Positions 46,903-60,534 of a stretch of DNA of 64,000 bases are shown here, one piece after another; positions within the stretch are counted from its first letter, which is position 1; every line of letters begins with the position of its first letter. The stretch spans positions 43,364 to 107,363 of the forward strand of contig NZ_SEMB01000008.1 of assembly GCF_004153225.1 (NCBI RefSeq), in the 5' to 3' direction. The notes below the pieces were generated by a model. The model saw only the letters and a program-made list of their open reading frames with translations, did no database searches and was not told the DNA's origin. A program made the translations under genes and the position numbers. Source of the stretch: Sporolactobacillus sp. THM7-7. Its GTDB lineage: Bacteria; Bacillota; Bacilli; Bacillales; Sporolactobacillaceae.

Positions 46903-48207
46903 ATGGGTCTGACGCTCGTTCAAAAGCAGTCCCTGCAGCTTAAACTGGCACCGGCCATGTATCAGTCAGTAAAACTTTTGCAGTATAATCATCAGGAGCT
47001 GGCCGGTTTCATACGCGAGAAGGCTCTGGAAAATCCTCTGCTCCGGGTGAAAGAGCCGTCTTATACCGCTAATTACGCTTATAAAGAACGGGATTCCGTG
47101 AAGAGCACGACCGATGTGATCGAGGAAACCCTTGCACAGACGGATGATTTCCGTGAACGGCTGCATCGAGAGCTGCATTATCAATTTCTCGATGAGAGCT
47201 GTATGCGGGCGGCCGATTGGCTGATCGACAGCCTGAACGACGACGGCTATCTCGATGGGGATCTCGAAGACCTTCTTTATGGTTTTAATCTCGACGAAGC
47301 GGGCATGAATGAGGCGCTGGCTGCGGTTCAGTCGCTGGACCCGGCCGGTGTCGGCGCCCGGTCGCTTGCCGAGTGTCTGCTCCTTCAGCTGAAAAGACAG
47401 GAGAAGCGCAGCCTGCTTGCAGAGACGATTATTTCCGAATATAGCGAGTACTTCCTCACGAAGGACTGGGCCGGCCTCTCCGGGCGCCTTGGGAAGGGAA
47501 GGCAGGAGGTCGCCGAAGCGGTGAAACGGATTCGCGCCTTGCATCCCGCACCCGTCCGTACGATCCAGGAAGAGACCGTACCGTATGTGCTTCCGGATGT
47601 GACCATCGTGAAAAACGGCGGTAGCCTGGCTTTGGAACTGGAGGATCGCTACCTTCCGAAAGTAACCGTTAACGAAGAGGACTACCGGATGTACTTGCAG
47701 TCGGCCGATGACGAAACGAGGCGATACCTTCGTGAAAAAATAGATGAAGCCGGCTGGCTGGTCATGAGTCTCTCGAAGCGCAGTCAGACACTCGTCGCGC
47801 TTACCGAAATGGTGATAGAAAAGCAGAAGGACTATTTTATGACTGGGAAAAAAGAGCGGCTCCGGCCCTTTACAATGAAAGAGGCGGCGGAGAAGCTTTC
47901 TCTGAGTGAATCGACGATCAGCCGTGCCGCGTCCAATAAGTACGTCCGCTCGCCGTACGGCCTTTCGCCGCTGAAAAAATTTTTTATGAGAGGAATCAAG
48001 TCCCAAAACGGAGGAACATCTGTTTATCGCATCCAGTCGATCATCCGCGATCTGATCAGTAAAGAAGACAAAAGGAAGCCATTCTCCGATAATCACTTGG
48101 CGGGACTGCTTCGCGAGAAAGGGCTGCACTGTTCCAGACGGGCGGTGACCAAATACCGCCAGGCCTGCGGTATCGGTTCAACGTTGCAGCGGAAACAGGT
48201 GAGATAG
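46903..48207 (+). CDS. rpoN: RNA polymerase sigma-54 factor (SigL)
   Basis: This 434-residue sigma factor has the Gln/Leu-rich activator-interacting N-terminus (LVQKQSLQLKLAPAMYQSVK), the core-binding domain, an HTH region (MKEAAEKLSLSESTISRAAS) and the RpoN box near the end (SRRAVTKYRQACGI, for consensus ARRTVAKYRE), which reads the -24 element. It needs AAA+ activators, none of which is encoded in this window. In Bacillus SigL drives catabolic genes such as those for levanase and arginine use. AAGGTGA precedes the ATG. Confidence 0.94.
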   Translation: MGLTLVQKQSLQLKLAPAMYQSVKLLQYNHQELAGFIREKALENPLLRVKEPSYTANYAYKERDSVKSTTDVIEETLAQTDDFRERLHRELHYQFLDESCMRAADWLIDSLNDDGYLDGDLEDLLYGFNLDEAGMNEALAAVQSLDPAGVGARSLAECLLLQLKRQEKRSLLAETIISEYSEYFLTKDWAGLSGRLGKGRQEVAEAVKRIRALHPAPVRTIQEETVPYVLPDVTIVKNGGSLALELEDRYLPKVTVNEEDYRMYLQSADDETRRYLREKIDEAGWLVMSLSKRSQTLVALTEMVIEKQKDYFMTGKKERLRPFTMKEAAEKLSLSESTISRAASNKYVRSPYGLSPLKKFFMRGIKSQNGGTSVYRIQSIIRDLISKEDKRKPFSDNHLAGLLREKGLHCSRRAVTKYRQACGIGSTLQRKQVR

Positions 48208-48670
48208 AATCGGAAGGTGCCAATTAAATTATTGAAATGATAGAAAATTCAGATTTTGGGTGGGGTGCCTCATCTCCGGACGATCCGCAGTCTGGTTTTG
48301 CCAAGCTTAGGAGCTGCCAGTGAAGGGTCCGATAAATGAATGAAGGGGTCTCTTTGCCATCCAACGGTTTGTTTTTGCCAAATTTTTTTACAACCGGAAT
48401 GTGAATCCAGTCACAATCGGTATTAATCGGCTTGGAGGGATGCGGAAAGCCCAGAATGGTTGACCGAGATAACACGAAAATTGTCGTATTTCAAGTTTTA
48501 ATGGGCCATGGTGAGGGAATACTCAGAGGGGACGGCCCGTGTGCGTGTCGACATGTGAAAAAATTTTTAATCGTTAGGAGCTTAAAAATGGCGCCGATAC
48601 GGCTTTTTTCAGAAGATGTGACAGTTTTTCGTCAATCCAAAAATCGGGCACTCTTTTTACGAGGTTTTGC
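48208..48670. other. intergenic region between rpoN and cggR
   Basis: No gene I can support. A minus-strand frame at 48224-48475 (83 codons) has no known relative to me and no clear ribosome site; it could be a decayed gene. No terminator for rpoN was found. Confidence 0.35.
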
Positions 48671-48699
48671 TTGTAAACGCTGTTCAAAGTTGTTATGAT
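48671..48699 (+). promoter_or_regulatory. sigma-A promoter of cggR-gapA
   Basis: TTGTAA (48671-48676), 17 bases, TATGAT (48694-48699). The bases TGTAAACGCT at the -35 look like the left half of a cre site, but the right half is off register. Confidence 0.78.
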
Positions 48700-48713
48700 G
48701 TTCATGGAGCAGA

Positions 48714-48749
48714 TGGGACATAAAATGACTGTCCGGGACATTTTACGAC
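48714..48749 (+). promoter_or_regulatory. CggR operator
   Basis: TGGGAC-N6-TGAC, four bases, CGGGAC-N6-CGAC: two direct 16-base half-operators spaced 20 bp apart. This is the layout of the B. subtilis CggR operator (CGGGAC-N6-TGTC twice). It lies just downstream of the promoter, so CggR would act as a roadblock. Confidence 0.85.
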
Positions 48750-48777
48750 CGCTTTAAGGTCGATCGAGGGGGACGCA

Positions 48778-49836
48778 GTGGAACACTTGCTTGATCTTCA
48801 AAAAAAGCTTATCCCTGATGTCTTAGACATCATGTCCACCCGCTACCGTATTCTTCAATCTTTGCATTTTCTTCAGCCGATCGGCAGACGCAGTCTTTCC
48901 TCTTATTTGGGGATGACGGAACGTGTCCTGCGCGGCGAAGTCACTTTCCTGCACCAGCAGGGGCTGATCCGTATGGCTTCAAGCGGCATGTATTTGACGA
49001 GTGACGGGGAGGCCATTGTTCAGGAGCTTGGAAAAGTGATGAAGAACATTTCCGGATTGAAGAATATGGAAAAAGAGTTGGAAGACGTGTTGGGTGTTCC
49101 AAAAGCAGTGATTGTCTCCGGCGACAGCGACCGATACACGTTGGTCAAAAATGAGCTTGGGCTGGCCTGCGTCAAAGAAATGGAACGCTCCTTAAGCACA
49201 AGCGGAGAAAACATCATTGCGGTCACCGGAGGGACAACGCTTGCGGCGGTTGCAGAAATGATGCATCCGCTAAAGAAGGCACATGCGGATTTACTCTTTG
49301 TGTCGGCCAGGGGCGGTCTTGGCGAAAAGGTTGAAAATCAGGCAAATACGATCTGTGCTAAGATGGCCGAAAAGGCTGAAGGGCGCTATCATCTGCTCCA
49401 CGTTCCCGATCAGTTAAGTGATGAGTCCTATCACAGCCTGATTGAAGAGCCCAGCATCCACCGGGTTCTGCAGCTGATCCGCCGCGCGACGATTATCGTG
49501 CACGGAATCGGCGACGCGAAAACGATGGCTATCCGCCGTCATTCCGGTGAAGCGCTTCTGAAAAAGGTCGACACGGAACGCGCTTTTGCCGAAGCTTTTG
49601 GCTATTTCTTTGATCAGACCGGCCGGGTCGTCCATAAGGTTCAAACGATCGGACTGCAATGGGAGAATCTTTTTGACGCGCGGTCGGTGATTGCCGTAGC
49701 CGGAGGCAGGTCTAAGGCCAAGGCAATTGAGGCTTACTTCAGGAAGGGGTCGGATTCCGTTCTGATTACGGATGAAGGCGCCGCGCAAGAGATTTTAAAA
49801 AATTCTAAACCATTTAGGAGGTCATTATTGTTATGA
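48778..49836 (+). CDS. cggR: central glycolytic genes regulator CggR
   Basis: This 352-residue SorC-family repressor has an N-terminal helix-turn-helix ([20 protein letters not shown], about residues 32-51) and a sugar-phosphate-binding domain ([18 protein letters not shown], near 143) that responds to fructose-1,6-bisphosphate in B. subtilis. The GTG start at 48778 has GAGGGGG upstream. Its stop overlaps the gapA ATG by four bases (ATGA). It controls the operon from the operator at 48714-48749. Confidence 0.95.
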   Translation: MEHLLDLQKKLIPDVLDIMSTRYRILQSLHFLQPIGRRSLSSYLGMTERVLRGEVTFLHQQGLIRMASSGMYLTSDGEAIVQELGKVMKNISGLKNMEKELEDVLGVPKAVIVSGDSDRYTLVKNELGLACVKEMERSLSTSGENIIAVTGGTTLAAVAEMMHPLKKAHADLLFVSARGGLGEKVENQANTICAKMAEKAEGRYHLLHVPDQLSDESYHSLIEEPSIHRVLQLIRRATIIVHGIGDAKTMAIRRHSGEALLKKVDTERAFAEAFGYFFDQTGRVVHKVQTIGLQWENLFDARSVIAVAGGRSKAKAIEAYFRKGSDSVLITDEGAAQEILKNSKPFRRSLLL

Positions 49837-50840
49837 CAGTAAAAGTCGGCATTAACGGATTCGGGCGCATTGGCCGTCTGGCTTTCAGAAGAATTCAGGA
49901 CGTTCCGGAACTCGAAGTTGTTGCGATTAACGACCTAACTGATGCCAACATGCTCGCTAACTTGCTGAAATATGACACAACGCAGGGCCGTTTCAATGGC
50001 GAGGTCAAGGTTGAAGAAGGTTATTTCGTGGTTAACGGCAAGAAGGTTAAAGTTCTTGCTAACCCGAACCCCGCAGAACTTCCGTGGGGCGAACTTGGCG
50101 TCGATATCGTCCTTGAATGTACCGGTTTCTTCACCTCGAAAGAGAAGGCTGAAGCTCACCTCAAAGGCGGCGCCAAGAAGGTTGTTATTTCCGCCCCGGC
50201 TAAAGGCGACCTCAAGACAATCGTGTTCAATACAAACCACGAGACTCTTGACGGCTCGGAAACGGTCATCTCCGGCGCTTCATGTACGACAAACTGCCTC
50301 GCTCCTATGGCTAAAGTTCTTAATGATAAATTCGGCATCGAAAAAGGTTTAATGATGACGATTCACGCATACACTGGCGACCAGATGACACTTGACGGTC
50401 CGCACAGAAAAGGCGACCTGCGCCGTGCCCGTGCCGCCGCGGAAAATATCGTTCCGGCTTCGTCAGGTGCCGCAAAAGCCATCTCGCTCGTTATTCCTGA
50501 ACTGACCGGCAAACTCGACGGTTCCGCACAGCGTGTTCCGGTTAAATCGGGTTCAACGACTTTGCTGTATTCTACGCTGAATAAGAACGTAACGGTCGAA
50601 GAAGTCAATGAAGCGATGAAAGCAGCAGTCAACGATTCGTTCGGCTACAACGAAGATCCGATTGTTTCTTCAGATATTATCGGAATGACCTACGGCTCAT
50701 TGTTCGACGCCACGCAAACAAAGATCCTCGAAGCCGATGGCAAGCAGCTCGTTCTGACCGTTTCATGGTACGACAACGAAATGTCCTATACTTCTCAGTT
50801 GGTAAGAACGCTCGAATACTTTGCCAAGCTTTCAAAATAA
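49833..50840 (+). CDS. gapA: glyceraldehyde-3-phosphate dehydrogenase (glycolytic)
   Basis: This 335-residue enzyme oxidises glyceraldehyde-3-phosphate with NAD+ and phosphate. [16 protein letters not shown] is the NAD site, and the catalytic Cys151 lies in SCTTNCLAP. Asp at the end of beta-2 (VAINDLTD) points to NAD+ use, so it is the glycolytic GapA rather than NADP-linked GapB. AGGAGG lies upstream inside cggR. Its codons look highly adapted, as expected for an abundant protein. A strong terminator follows. Confidence 0.97.
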   Translation: MTVKVGINGFGRIGRLAFRRIQDVPELEVVAINDLTDANMLANLLKYDTTQGRFNGEVKVEEGYFVVNGKKVKVLANPNPAELPWGELGVDIVLECTGFFTSKEKAEAHLKGGAKKVVISAPAKGDLKTIVFNTNHETLDGSETVISGASCTTNCLAPMAKVLNDKFGIEKGLMMTIHAYTGDQMTLDGPHRKGDLRRARAAAENIVPASSGAAKAISLVIPELTGKLDGSAQRVPVKSGSTTLLYSTLNKNVTVEEVNEAMKAAVNDSFGYNEDPIVSSDIIGMTYGSLFDATQTKILEADGKQLVLTVSWYDNEMSYTSQLVRTLEYFAKLSK

Positions 50841-50873
50841 TAGAGCAAAGGATTTTATTAAATAGACTTGAAT

Positions 50874-50901
50874 AGCGGAAACAGCCTTGTTTCCGCTTTT
50901 T
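50874..50901 (+). terminator. terminator after gapA
   Basis: AGCGGAAACA (50874-50883) pairs perfectly with TGTTTCCGCT (50888-50897), followed by five T. It separates cggR-gapA from pgk onward, so most transcripts may end here. Confidence 0.85.
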
Positions 50902-51014
50902 ATTCGGATACTTAGCAAAAAAAGAAACATGAGAAGCCGGACGGACGGCCCAAATGTTTTTTATCGGGCACCGTATCCGGGCGGCTCTCTCAGAAGTGGA
51001 AAGAGGGTTTTGAC

Positions 51015-53059
<2,045 letters not shown>

Positions 53060-53093
53060 ATTTGTGACGCTTCAAAACTGGCTTGAATCTTAG

Positions 53094-54500
<1,407 letters not shown>

Positions 54501-54520
54501 TTGCCGACCAGGCAATTAAC

Positions 54521-54559
54521 GAGCCTTTCGCTGACAAAAAAGCGGGAGGCTCTTTTTTT
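54521..54559 (+). terminator. terminator after eno
   Basis: GAGCCTTTCGC (54521-54531) pairs with GCGGGAGGCTC (54542-54552), with G-T and one mismatch inside, followed by seven T. Confidence 0.85.
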
Positions 54560-54636
54560 CTCGGGATCTGTGCGAAATGCCGAGTCACATGACCGCATCT
54601 GAAGACAGAAAACGTTCCTTATCCCTCAACCGGAAA

Positions 54637-54741
54637 ACTGATACTTAGCGCTGATCACTGATATTCTGAGCTGATGACTGATATATCGAGCTGACGACTG
54701 ATAAGTCATGCCGACGACTGATATTTTGCTCTGAACACTGA
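54637..54741 (+). repeat. degenerate 20-bp tandem repeat (ACTGATA family, array 3)
   Basis: Five 20-bp units each begin ACTGATA (54637, 54657, 54677, 54697, 54717), and a sixth starts ACTGA at 54737. Units two to four share GAGCTGA/CGACG-like ends. The units differ a good deal from each other, so the array is old or evolves fast. It lies between the eno terminator and the secG promoter, the same kind of place as arrays 1 and 2, but its core differs. Confidence 0.8.
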
Positions 54742-54861
54742 AAAAGATCATTCAGTAAAGGTCATTAGATAGGAAAACACACGGTTTGGTACAAAGTCGG
54801 CCTTTTTTCAAATGTTCTTTATTAAAGAGAGCGCCGGGATGGAAAATATTTGTCAAGTGTG

Positions 54862-54890
54862 TTGCAGACAAGAATGCCGTATGTTAAATT
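54862..54890 (+). promoter_or_regulatory. probable promoter of secG
   Basis: TTGCAG (54862-54867), 17 bases, TAAATT (54885-54890), about 50 bases before secG. Confidence 0.5.
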
Positions 54891-54938
54891 AAAATTAGCA
54901 TATATGTGCACGCTGTTTGAAGATAGGAGATTTCATCC

Positions 54939-55169
54939 ATGCATACGTTACTGTTAATATTACTGCTTATATCGGCGCTGGTTATGGTTATTCTAATTCT
55001 GCTGCAGAGAAGCCGCGGCGACGGTTTGTCCGAAGCCATCACCGGAGGAGCAGAACAGCTTTTCAGCAAACAAAAATCAAGGGGCATCGAAGTAGGGCTG
55101 AGCCGTTTAACGGTCTTCTTTTCCGTCATTTTCTTCGTATGTGCCTTCCTGCTCGGTTACTATTTTTAA
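54939..55169 (+). CDS. secG: preprotein translocase subunit SecG
   Basis: This 76-residue protein has two membrane helices (residues 2-21 and 54-75) joined by the conserved stretch LLQRSRGDGLSEAITGGAEQ. SecG assists SecYEG during the SecA cycle. Position before est and rnr matches B. subtilis. AGGAGA precedes the ATG. A terminator follows, so it is its own unit. Confidence 0.93.
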   Translation: MHTLLLILLLISALVMVILILLQRSRGDGLSEAITGGAEQLFSKQKSRGIEVGLSRLTVFFSVIFFVCAFLLGYYF

Positions 55170-55193
55170 ATAACAGAAACGATAATTTTTAGT

Positions 55194-55237
55194 AAACCGG
55201 AATGATAATCAAAATCGATTACTGCTCCGGTTTTTTT
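55194..55237 (+). terminator. terminator after secG
   Basis: AAACCGGA pairs with TCCGGTTT (55226-55233) around an AT-rich loop that can pair further, followed by T residues. Confidence 0.78.
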
Positions 55238-55285
55238 CATAACCCTTGACGGTTTGAACCAAATGAGCCTCTCTAACCGGGCAAT

Positions 55286-55315
55286 TTAGACCAAATCGTC
55301 GGGAAGGCGTATAAT
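55286..55315 (+). promoter_or_regulatory. possible promoter of est-rnr
   Basis: TATAAT (55310-55315) with TTAGAC (55286-55291) 18 bases upstream; the -35 is weak. Confidence 0.45.
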
Positions 55316-55348
55316 AAATAACGGAAGAGCATTTGGGAGGTACGGAAC

Positions 55349-56098
55349 ATGAAGGTCAGGCCGCCGAAACCGTTTTTCTTTGAAGCGGGCCCACGTGCTG
55401 TTCTGCTTTTGCACGGTTTTACGGGCAACTCGTTTGATGTGCGTCAGCTCGGCCGCTACCTTTATAAGAGGGGGTATACGTGTCATGCCCCGCATTACCG
55501 CGGTCACGGGGTGCCGCCGGAAGAGCTCGTCCGGACGAACCCGAATGACTGGTGGGAAGACGTTCGGGAAGCCTACAAGTATTTAACTCAGTGCGGCTAC
55601 AGCGAGGTCGCCGTGTGCGGCCTGTCGATCGGCGGGGTATTTTCCCTCAAATGTGGATACACTTTTCCTGTAAAGGGTATTGTGCCGATGTGCGCGCCGG
55701 CAAAAATAAAGACTCAAAAGCCGATTTATTCGGGGGCACTTAAATATACAAGGAATTATAAGAGGTATCAGGGAAAAACGGAAAAGCAAATAAACGAAGA
55801 GACGACGGCGGTAGCCGAGAAACTGCCAGACGTGCTTGACGCGATTCGGGCTTTTGTGCTCGATGTTGCAGAGAACATCGATCGTATTATCTCGCCGACT
55901 TTTATCGTTCAGGCCCGCCTCGATGAAATGATTAATACGGAAAGCGCCAATTTTATATATAATAAAATACAGTCTGAAAAGAAGCAATTGAAGTGGTACG
56001 AGCAGTCGACACACGTCATTACGCTAGGAACAGAAAAAGAGCGGTTGAACCAGGATATCTATGCGTTCCTCGAGAGCTTGGATTGGTCTGTTTCCTAA
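55349..56098 (+). CDS. est: carboxylesterase (Est, alpha/beta hydrolase)
   Basis: This 249-residue hydrolase resembles the Est30/YvaK carboxylesterases. [17 protein letters not shown] carries the oxyanion HG, the nucleophile Ser lies in [11 protein letters not shown] (GxSxG, about residue 94), and the likely Asp and His are in QARLDEMI and STHVITL near the C-terminus. No signal peptide, so it acts in the cytoplasm. It is followed by rnr after 21 bases, the conserved est-rnr pair. Confidence 0.92.
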   Translation: MKVRPPKPFFFEAGPRAVLLLHGFTGNSFDVRQLGRYLYKRGYTCHAPHYRGHGVPPEELVRTNPNDWWEDVREAYKYLTQCGYSEVAVCGLSIGGVFSLKCGYTFPVKGIVPMCAPAKIKTQKPIYSGALKYTRNYKRYQGKTEKQINEETTAVAEKLPDVLDAIRAFVLDVAENIDRIISPTFIVQARLDEMINTESANFIYNKIQSEKKQLKWYEQSTHVITLGTEKERLNQDIYAFLESLDWSVS

Positions 56099-56119
56099 GG
56101 ACAGGGAGGTTTTTGTGAC

Positions 56120-58462
56120 ATGTCGGAAGAACGCATACAGAAGATTCTGGGGTATATGCGCGAAGAAACTTACCGGCCGATGACACTGAAAGAGCTTGAA
56201 AAAGCTTTTCAAGTGGAACAGGCGGATGAATTTACTGATTTTGTAAAAACTTTAAATCAGATGGAAGAGAAGGGGCTGGTGGTCCGGACAAGAACGGATC
56301 GATACGGGCTTCCTGAAAAGATGAATTTAATGAAGGGAAGGGTTCAGAGCCACCCAAGAGGGTTCGCCTTCATTATTCCTGAAGATGACACACTGGATGA
56401 TGTATTCGTTGGACCGAACGACCTGGGCGGAGCAATGAATGGGGATACTGTCATCATTCGTATCTCCCGCAAAGCCTCCGGAGACGAGCGGCCTGAGGGA
56501 ACGGTCATCCGAATTTTGGAGCGCGCGGTCAAACAGGTCGTCGGCACCTATAATGCGGGGCGGCATTTTGGCTTTGTCATTCCGGACGATAACCGGATTA
56601 CCGGAGATATTTTCATTCCCGAATATGCGGAACACGGCGCGATGGAAGGGCATAAAGTGGTAGCCGAAATCACAAAATATCCGGAAGGAAGGAAGAATGC
56701 GGAAGGGATCATTACACAAATCCTCGGTCACAAAAATGACCCGGGCATTGATATTCTGTCGATTATCTATAAGCACGATCTCCCGCTTGAGTATCCTCCG
56801 GAAGTCATTGCCGAAGCGGAAGCTGTCCCGGAGACAATCGTTCCGGAAGATAGAGTCGGCCGCCGCGATCTGAGGAACGAAACGATCGTGACGATTGACA
56901 GCGAAGAGGCAAAGGATTTAGACGATGCTGTGAACGTCGTCCGGCTGGATAACGGAAACTACCGGCTCGGCGTCCACATTGCCGATGTCAGCCATTACGT
57001 AAAAGAAGACTCGGCCATTGACCGGGAGGCGTATGAGCGCGGAACGAGCGTCTATCTGGTTGATCGCGTCATTCCGATGATTCCGCACCGGCTGTCCAAC
57101 GGGATTTGCAGTCTGAATCCCCACGTCGACCGTTTGACTCTTACTTGTCAGATGGAGATTACGCCGCAGGGGATTGTCGTCGACCATGATATTTTCCCGA
57201 GCGTGATCCGGACAACGGAGCGGATGACGTACACCAACGTCCGAAAGATTCTGCATCGCGAAGATGAAGAGGTGCTAAAGCGCTATCACGATCTCACTCC
57301 GTTTTTCGACCTAATGGGGGAACTCGCCCAAATTCTCGAGGATCGCCGGCGCGAGCGGGGAGCGATCGACTTCGACTTTACCGAAGCAAAAATCATTGTC
57401 GACGATCAGGGCAAACCAACCGACGTCGTTGTTCGCGAACGAACTGAAGCCGAGCGGCTGATTGAATCATTTATGCTGGCGGCGAACGAAACGGTTGCCG
57501 AACATTTTGAGAAAATGAAGCTGCCTTTCCTGTACCGTGTACACGAGGAACCGGATCCGGAGAAGCTTCAGAAGTTTTTCGATTTTGCCGTTAATTTCGG
57601 TTATGTGCTGAAAGATTCGCCGGAACATGTCCATCCGCGCACGCTCCAGTCCTTGCTGGAGAAAGTCAAGGGACAGCCGGAAGAAGCGGTTATCAGCACC
57701 GTGATGCTGCGTTCCATGGCGAAGGCCAAATACGACGATAAATGTCTCGGGCATTTCGGTCTCTCCACGGAATATTATACGCACTTCACATCACCGATCC
57801 GCCGCTACCCCGATCTGACCGTGCATCGGCTGATCCGGAAATATCTGATCCACAAACAGACGGACGAGAAGACGCAGGTACACTGGAAGGAGAAGCTTCC
57901 GGAACTGGCTAAGCACACTTCCGCCTGCGAGCAGCGTGCCGTTGAAGCGGAGAGAGACACAGACGATCTGAAGAAAGCGGAATTCATGCAGGATAAAGTC
58001 GGGCAAACTTACGACGGCGTCATCAGCGGTGTGACGAGTTTCGGACTGTTCGTCGAACTGCCGAATACCATTGAAGGCCTCGTTCATATCAGCTATCTGA
58101 CCGATGATTATTACCGCTACAGTGAAGAAAACATGGCACTGATCGGAGAGAGAACCGGACACCTGTACCGGATCGGCGATCAAATAGAAGTTCGCGTACT
58201 TGATGTGAATATGGAGGAGCACGCGGTTGACTTCGAAGTCGTCGGTATGAAACCACAAAAACCGCGGCAGCGCCGATCGCGGCCAACGATTATCCAGGGG
58301 AAAAATTCAGCTGGAGGCAAGATGCGTGGGGGAAAACCTCATGGCGGCGGACGCGGAAGTTCCAGCCAGCAGAGCGATTCTCGGAATGGCAGAGGATATG
58401 CTGGGGGAAGACACAAACGCTCGTATGCTAGGAATAAAGGCAGAAATCAGAATCACCGATAA
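56120..58462 (+). CDS. rnr: ribonuclease R
   Basis: This 780-residue 3'-5' exoribonuclease has an N-terminal winged helix, two cold-shock domains (about residues 70-220), the RNB catalytic core with the metal-binding Asp cluster in [17 protein letters not shown] near residue 260, an S1 domain ([19 protein letters not shown], near 633), and a basic Gly/Arg-rich tail. It degrades structured RNA and, with SmpB and tmRNA encoded nearby, clears non-stop messages. GGGAGG precedes the ATG. Confidence 0.96.
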   Translation: MSEERIQKILGYMREETYRPMTLKELEKAFQVEQADEFTDFVKTLNQMEEKGLVVRTRTDRYGLPEKMNLMKGRVQSHPRGFAFIIPEDDTLDDVFVGPNDLGGAMNGDTVIIRISRKASGDERPEGTVIRILERAVKQVVGTYNAGRHFGFVIPDDNRITGDIFIPEYAEHGAMEGHKVVAEITKYPEGRKNAEGIITQILGHKNDPGIDILSIIYKHDLPLEYPPEVIAEAEAVPETIVPEDRVGRRDLRNETIVTIDSEEAKDLDDAVNVVRLDNGNYRLGVHIADVSHYVKEDSAIDREAYERGTSVYLVDRVIPMIPHRLSNGICSLNPHVDRLTLTCQMEITPQGIVVDHDIFPSVIRTTERMTYTNVRKILHREDEEVLKRYHDLTPFFDLMGELAQILEDRRRERGAIDFDFTEAKIIVDDQGKPTDVVVRERTEAERLIESFMLAANETVAEHFEKMKLPFLYRVHEEPDPEKLQKFFDFAVNFGYVLKDSPEHVHPRTLQSLLEKVKGQPEEAVISTVMLRSMAKAKYDDKCLGHFGLSTEYYTHFTSPIRRYPDLTVHRLIRKYLIHKQTDEKTQVHWKEKLPELAKHTSACEQRAVEAERDTDDLKKAEFMQDKVGQTYDGVISGVTSFGLFVELPNTIEGLVHISYLTDDYYRYSEENMALIGERTGHLYRIGDQIEVRVLDVNMEEHAVDFEVVGMKPQKPRQRRSRPTIIQGKNSAGGKMRGGKPHGGGRGSSSQQSDSRNGRGYAGGRHKRSYARNKGRNQNHR

Positions 58463-58470
58463 AACGACGC

Positions 58471-58508
58471 AAGGGGAGAAGATCGGAAATCGATTTTCTC
58501 CCCCTTTT
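58471..58508 (+). terminator. terminator after rnr
   Basis: GGGGAGAAGATCG pairs with CGATTTTCTCCCC (one mismatch-like G-T) and is followed by TTTT. A TATAAT at 58628-58633 further on probably belongs to the promoter of the next gene. Confidence 0.85.
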
Positions 58509-58726
58509 CCAGTGCGCCCGGCATAGGCGACAGCTAGGCGGTGAGTCTATCATTAAGTTTATTAATGAAAAAGAGCGATCTTATTCCATTAATGCTTGCT
58601 ATGTAAGAAAATAAAAGGCAACTCTGTTATAATAGCATAGGAGCAGAATAGGAGGGCACGCCCTTTTTTCTGTTTTCTTCATTTTAGGCACGATAGGATT
58701 ACAGGAATCGGTGTGGGGAGGAACCT

Positions 58727-59569
58727 ATGGTAAAACTGCTGGCAATGGATATGGATGGGACACTGCTGAATGCGCACAGGGAAATTACACGGGAGAATCT
58801 GGAGGCGCTGCGTTTCGCCCGATCGAAAGGTGTGACGCTTACCATCGCGTCAGGCCGGGCGTTTTTTGACATCCGAAGCAAAATGAGAGAGGTTGACCTG
58901 CCGACGCATCTGATCGGGACGAATGGCGCAACGGTCCACGCCGCCGACGGACAGCTGCTCGGCGCTGATTTTCTGGATCGTGAACAAACCCTTCAGATCG
59001 TTGCAGAACTCGAAAAAGAAAAATATTATATGGGTGTTTACGGCGAAGAAAATATTTATGTTCCGGAAGACGGGACGAAATGGCTGCGCGAAGAACTTCA
59101 TCGCCTGAACATTCACGAAGACCGCTCCATTGGCTTTCAAGGGGCGACACGGGATGATTTCTACCGATTTTTCAAGGACTGGCGGGAACTTGAGGAAAGC
59201 GGCTCTAATTTTTATAAAATCATTGTCTTCTCTTTTGACGATGACAAACTTCGGAAAGCCCGCGAGGTTTATGAGGGGGGAAGACGCTACAGCATTGTCT
59301 CGAGCGGGACCGGGAATTTTGAAATCATGGCACCGAATGTGTCGAAAGGAAACGCGCTCTTCCAACTGGCGACCCACCTGGATGTCCCACTCCGCGACGT
59401 GATGGCGATCGGCGATAACTACAACGATCTATCCATGTTCGACGTCGCCGGAATCAGTGTGGCGATGGGCAATGCCGAAGACGCGATTAAGGAGAAATGC
59501 GATCTTGTGACGACTCAATGCGAGAAAAACGGAGTGGCCCATGCTATCTACGAAGTGCTTGGGGACTGA
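58727..59569 (+). CDS. Cof-type HAD-IIB phosphatase
   Basis: This 280-residue hydrolase has HAD motif I MDMDGTLLNAH (residues 7-17, nucleophile Asp), motif II TIASGRAFFDI (Ser near 41), and motifs III/IV SKGNALFQLA and AIGDNYNDLSMF near the C-terminus, with a C2B cap between. Cof-type enzymes remove phosphate from sugar phosphates or flavin precursors; the substrate cannot be named from sequence. GGGGAGG precedes the ATG. It sits between rnr and smpB, which are usually closer together. Confidence 0.9.
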   Translation: MVKLLAMDMDGTLLNAHREITRENLEALRFARSKGVTLTIASGRAFFDIRSKMREVDLPTHLIGTNGATVHAADGQLLGADFLDREQTLQIVAELEKEKYYMGVYGEENIYVPEDGTKWLREELHRLNIHEDRSIGFQGATRDDFYRFFKDWRELEESGSNFYKIIVFSFDDDKLRKAREVYEGGRRYSIVSSGTGNFEIMAPNVSKGNALFQLATHLDVPLRDVMAIGDNYNDLSMFDVAGISVAMGNAEDAIKEKCDLVTTQCEKNGVAHAIYEVLGD

Positions 59570-59675
59570 GCATGGGCACGGAAAATGAGATGGACGCGGG
59601 TGACGATCGGCAGCCTGATTCGAAAGGGGAGCGGCCGTAAGAAAGTAGATCTCTCGGTATGTTTGCCCCCTTTTC

Positions 59676-59849
59676 ATGCTGCAATGGATTTGGTATCTCA
59701 TGCTAGGAAAAAACAGAACGCCGCTCAACATGCTGACTTCGCTTTTGTTCATCGTGATCTTCATTCCTTTTGGAGAATACGCCGGGAAGAAAGAGATAAG
59801 AGTCGACCTTCGTCAAAACGGAACTTCCGAGGAAATGGCTTGCTCGTAG
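59676..59849 (+). CDS. possible small membrane protein
   Basis: A 57-codon frame begins MLQWIWYLMLGKNRTP and has one hydrophobic stretch (residues 18-32, NMLTSLLFIVIFIPFG), then a charged tail. It fills the otherwise empty gap between the HAD gene and smpB. No ribosome site is visible before the ATG and I know no relative, so it may be chance. Confidence 0.25.
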   Translation: MLQWIWYLMLGKNRTPLNMLTSLLFIVIFIPFGEYAGKKEIRVDLRQNGTSEEMACS

Positions 59850-59869
59850 GGAAGCATTTAGCCTATAAT
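59840..59869 (+). promoter_or_regulatory. probable promoter of smpB
   Basis: TTGCTC (59840-59845), 18 bases, TATAAT (59864-59869), 35 bases before the smpB start. Confidence 0.55.
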
Positions 59870-59904
59870 GGACTAATGGAGTGAACGTCAGGCAGGTGAA
59901 CAGA

Positions 59905-60363
59905 ATGGCTGAAAAAGAAAACCGGGTCCTTGCGCAGAACCGCCGTGCCCGGCATGATTATTTTATCGAGGAGACGGTCGAAGCGGGCCTCGTTCTTCAA
60001 GGAACGGAAATTAAATCGATTCGCCGGGGCAAAGTCAGTATTCAGGATGCGTTCGCCCGAGTCGAAAATGGAGAGGCTTTTTTATACAATATGCACATCA
60101 GCCCGTACGAACAGGGCAATCGGTATAATCACGACCCGCTCCGGACGCGGAAGCTGCTGATGCATCAGAAAGAGATTCACAAGCTCGGCGCGGCGGCCGA
60201 TCAGGCCGGATATGCGCTGATTCCGCTGAAAATTTATGTGAAAAACGGGTTCGCTAAAGTACTGGTCGGCCTCGGCCGTGGCAAGAAAAAATACGATAAA
60301 CGGGAGACAATGAAGAAAAGATCGGCCCAGCGCGAAATGGAAAGAGCCGCTCGCCGGGGGTAG
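59905..60363 (+). CDS. smpB: SsrA-binding protein SmpB
   Basis: This 152-residue protein binds tmRNA and places it in stalled ribosomes. [20 protein letters not shown] and [19 protein letters not shown] are the family marks, and the basic tail ([20 protein letters not shown]) enters the mRNA channel. ATG 59905 has AGGTGA 6 bases upstream; the GTG at 59881 would add an unconserved lead. Its partner ssrA lies 170 bases downstream. Confidence 0.96.
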   Translation: MAEKENRVLAQNRRARHDYFIEETVEAGLVLQGTEIKSIRRGKVSIQDAFARVENGEAFLYNMHISPYEQGNRYNHDPLRTRKLLMHQKEIHKLGAAADQAGYALIPLKIYVKNGFAKVLVGLGRGKKKYDKRETMKKRSAQREMERAARRG

Positions 60364-60430
60364 AAGCGGTATGTCGTAAAGAGCTTATCCATATTGCTTC
60401 TGATCCATGGAATGAACTCGGGGACAATGG

Positions 60431-60459
60431 TTGTCATTGAAATATTGATCTGTTATAAT
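60431..60459 (+). promoter_or_regulatory. sigma-A promoter of ssrA
   Basis: TTGTCA (60431-60436), 17 bases, TATAAT (60454-60459). The primary transcript would carry about 70 extra bases that must be removed to form the tmRNA 5' end. Confidence 0.85.
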
Positions 60460-60534
60460 AAGTTTGTCGCTCATTTCGGAGCGAGTATTTTCAGTTATGG
60501 TGATTCTTTTACTGTATCACCCCGCTTTTGAAAC

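Noticed and set aside
48224-48475. Minus-strand 83-codon frame after rpoN
   Set aside because: No ribosome site and no family; kept only as a possible decayed gene in the intergenic note.
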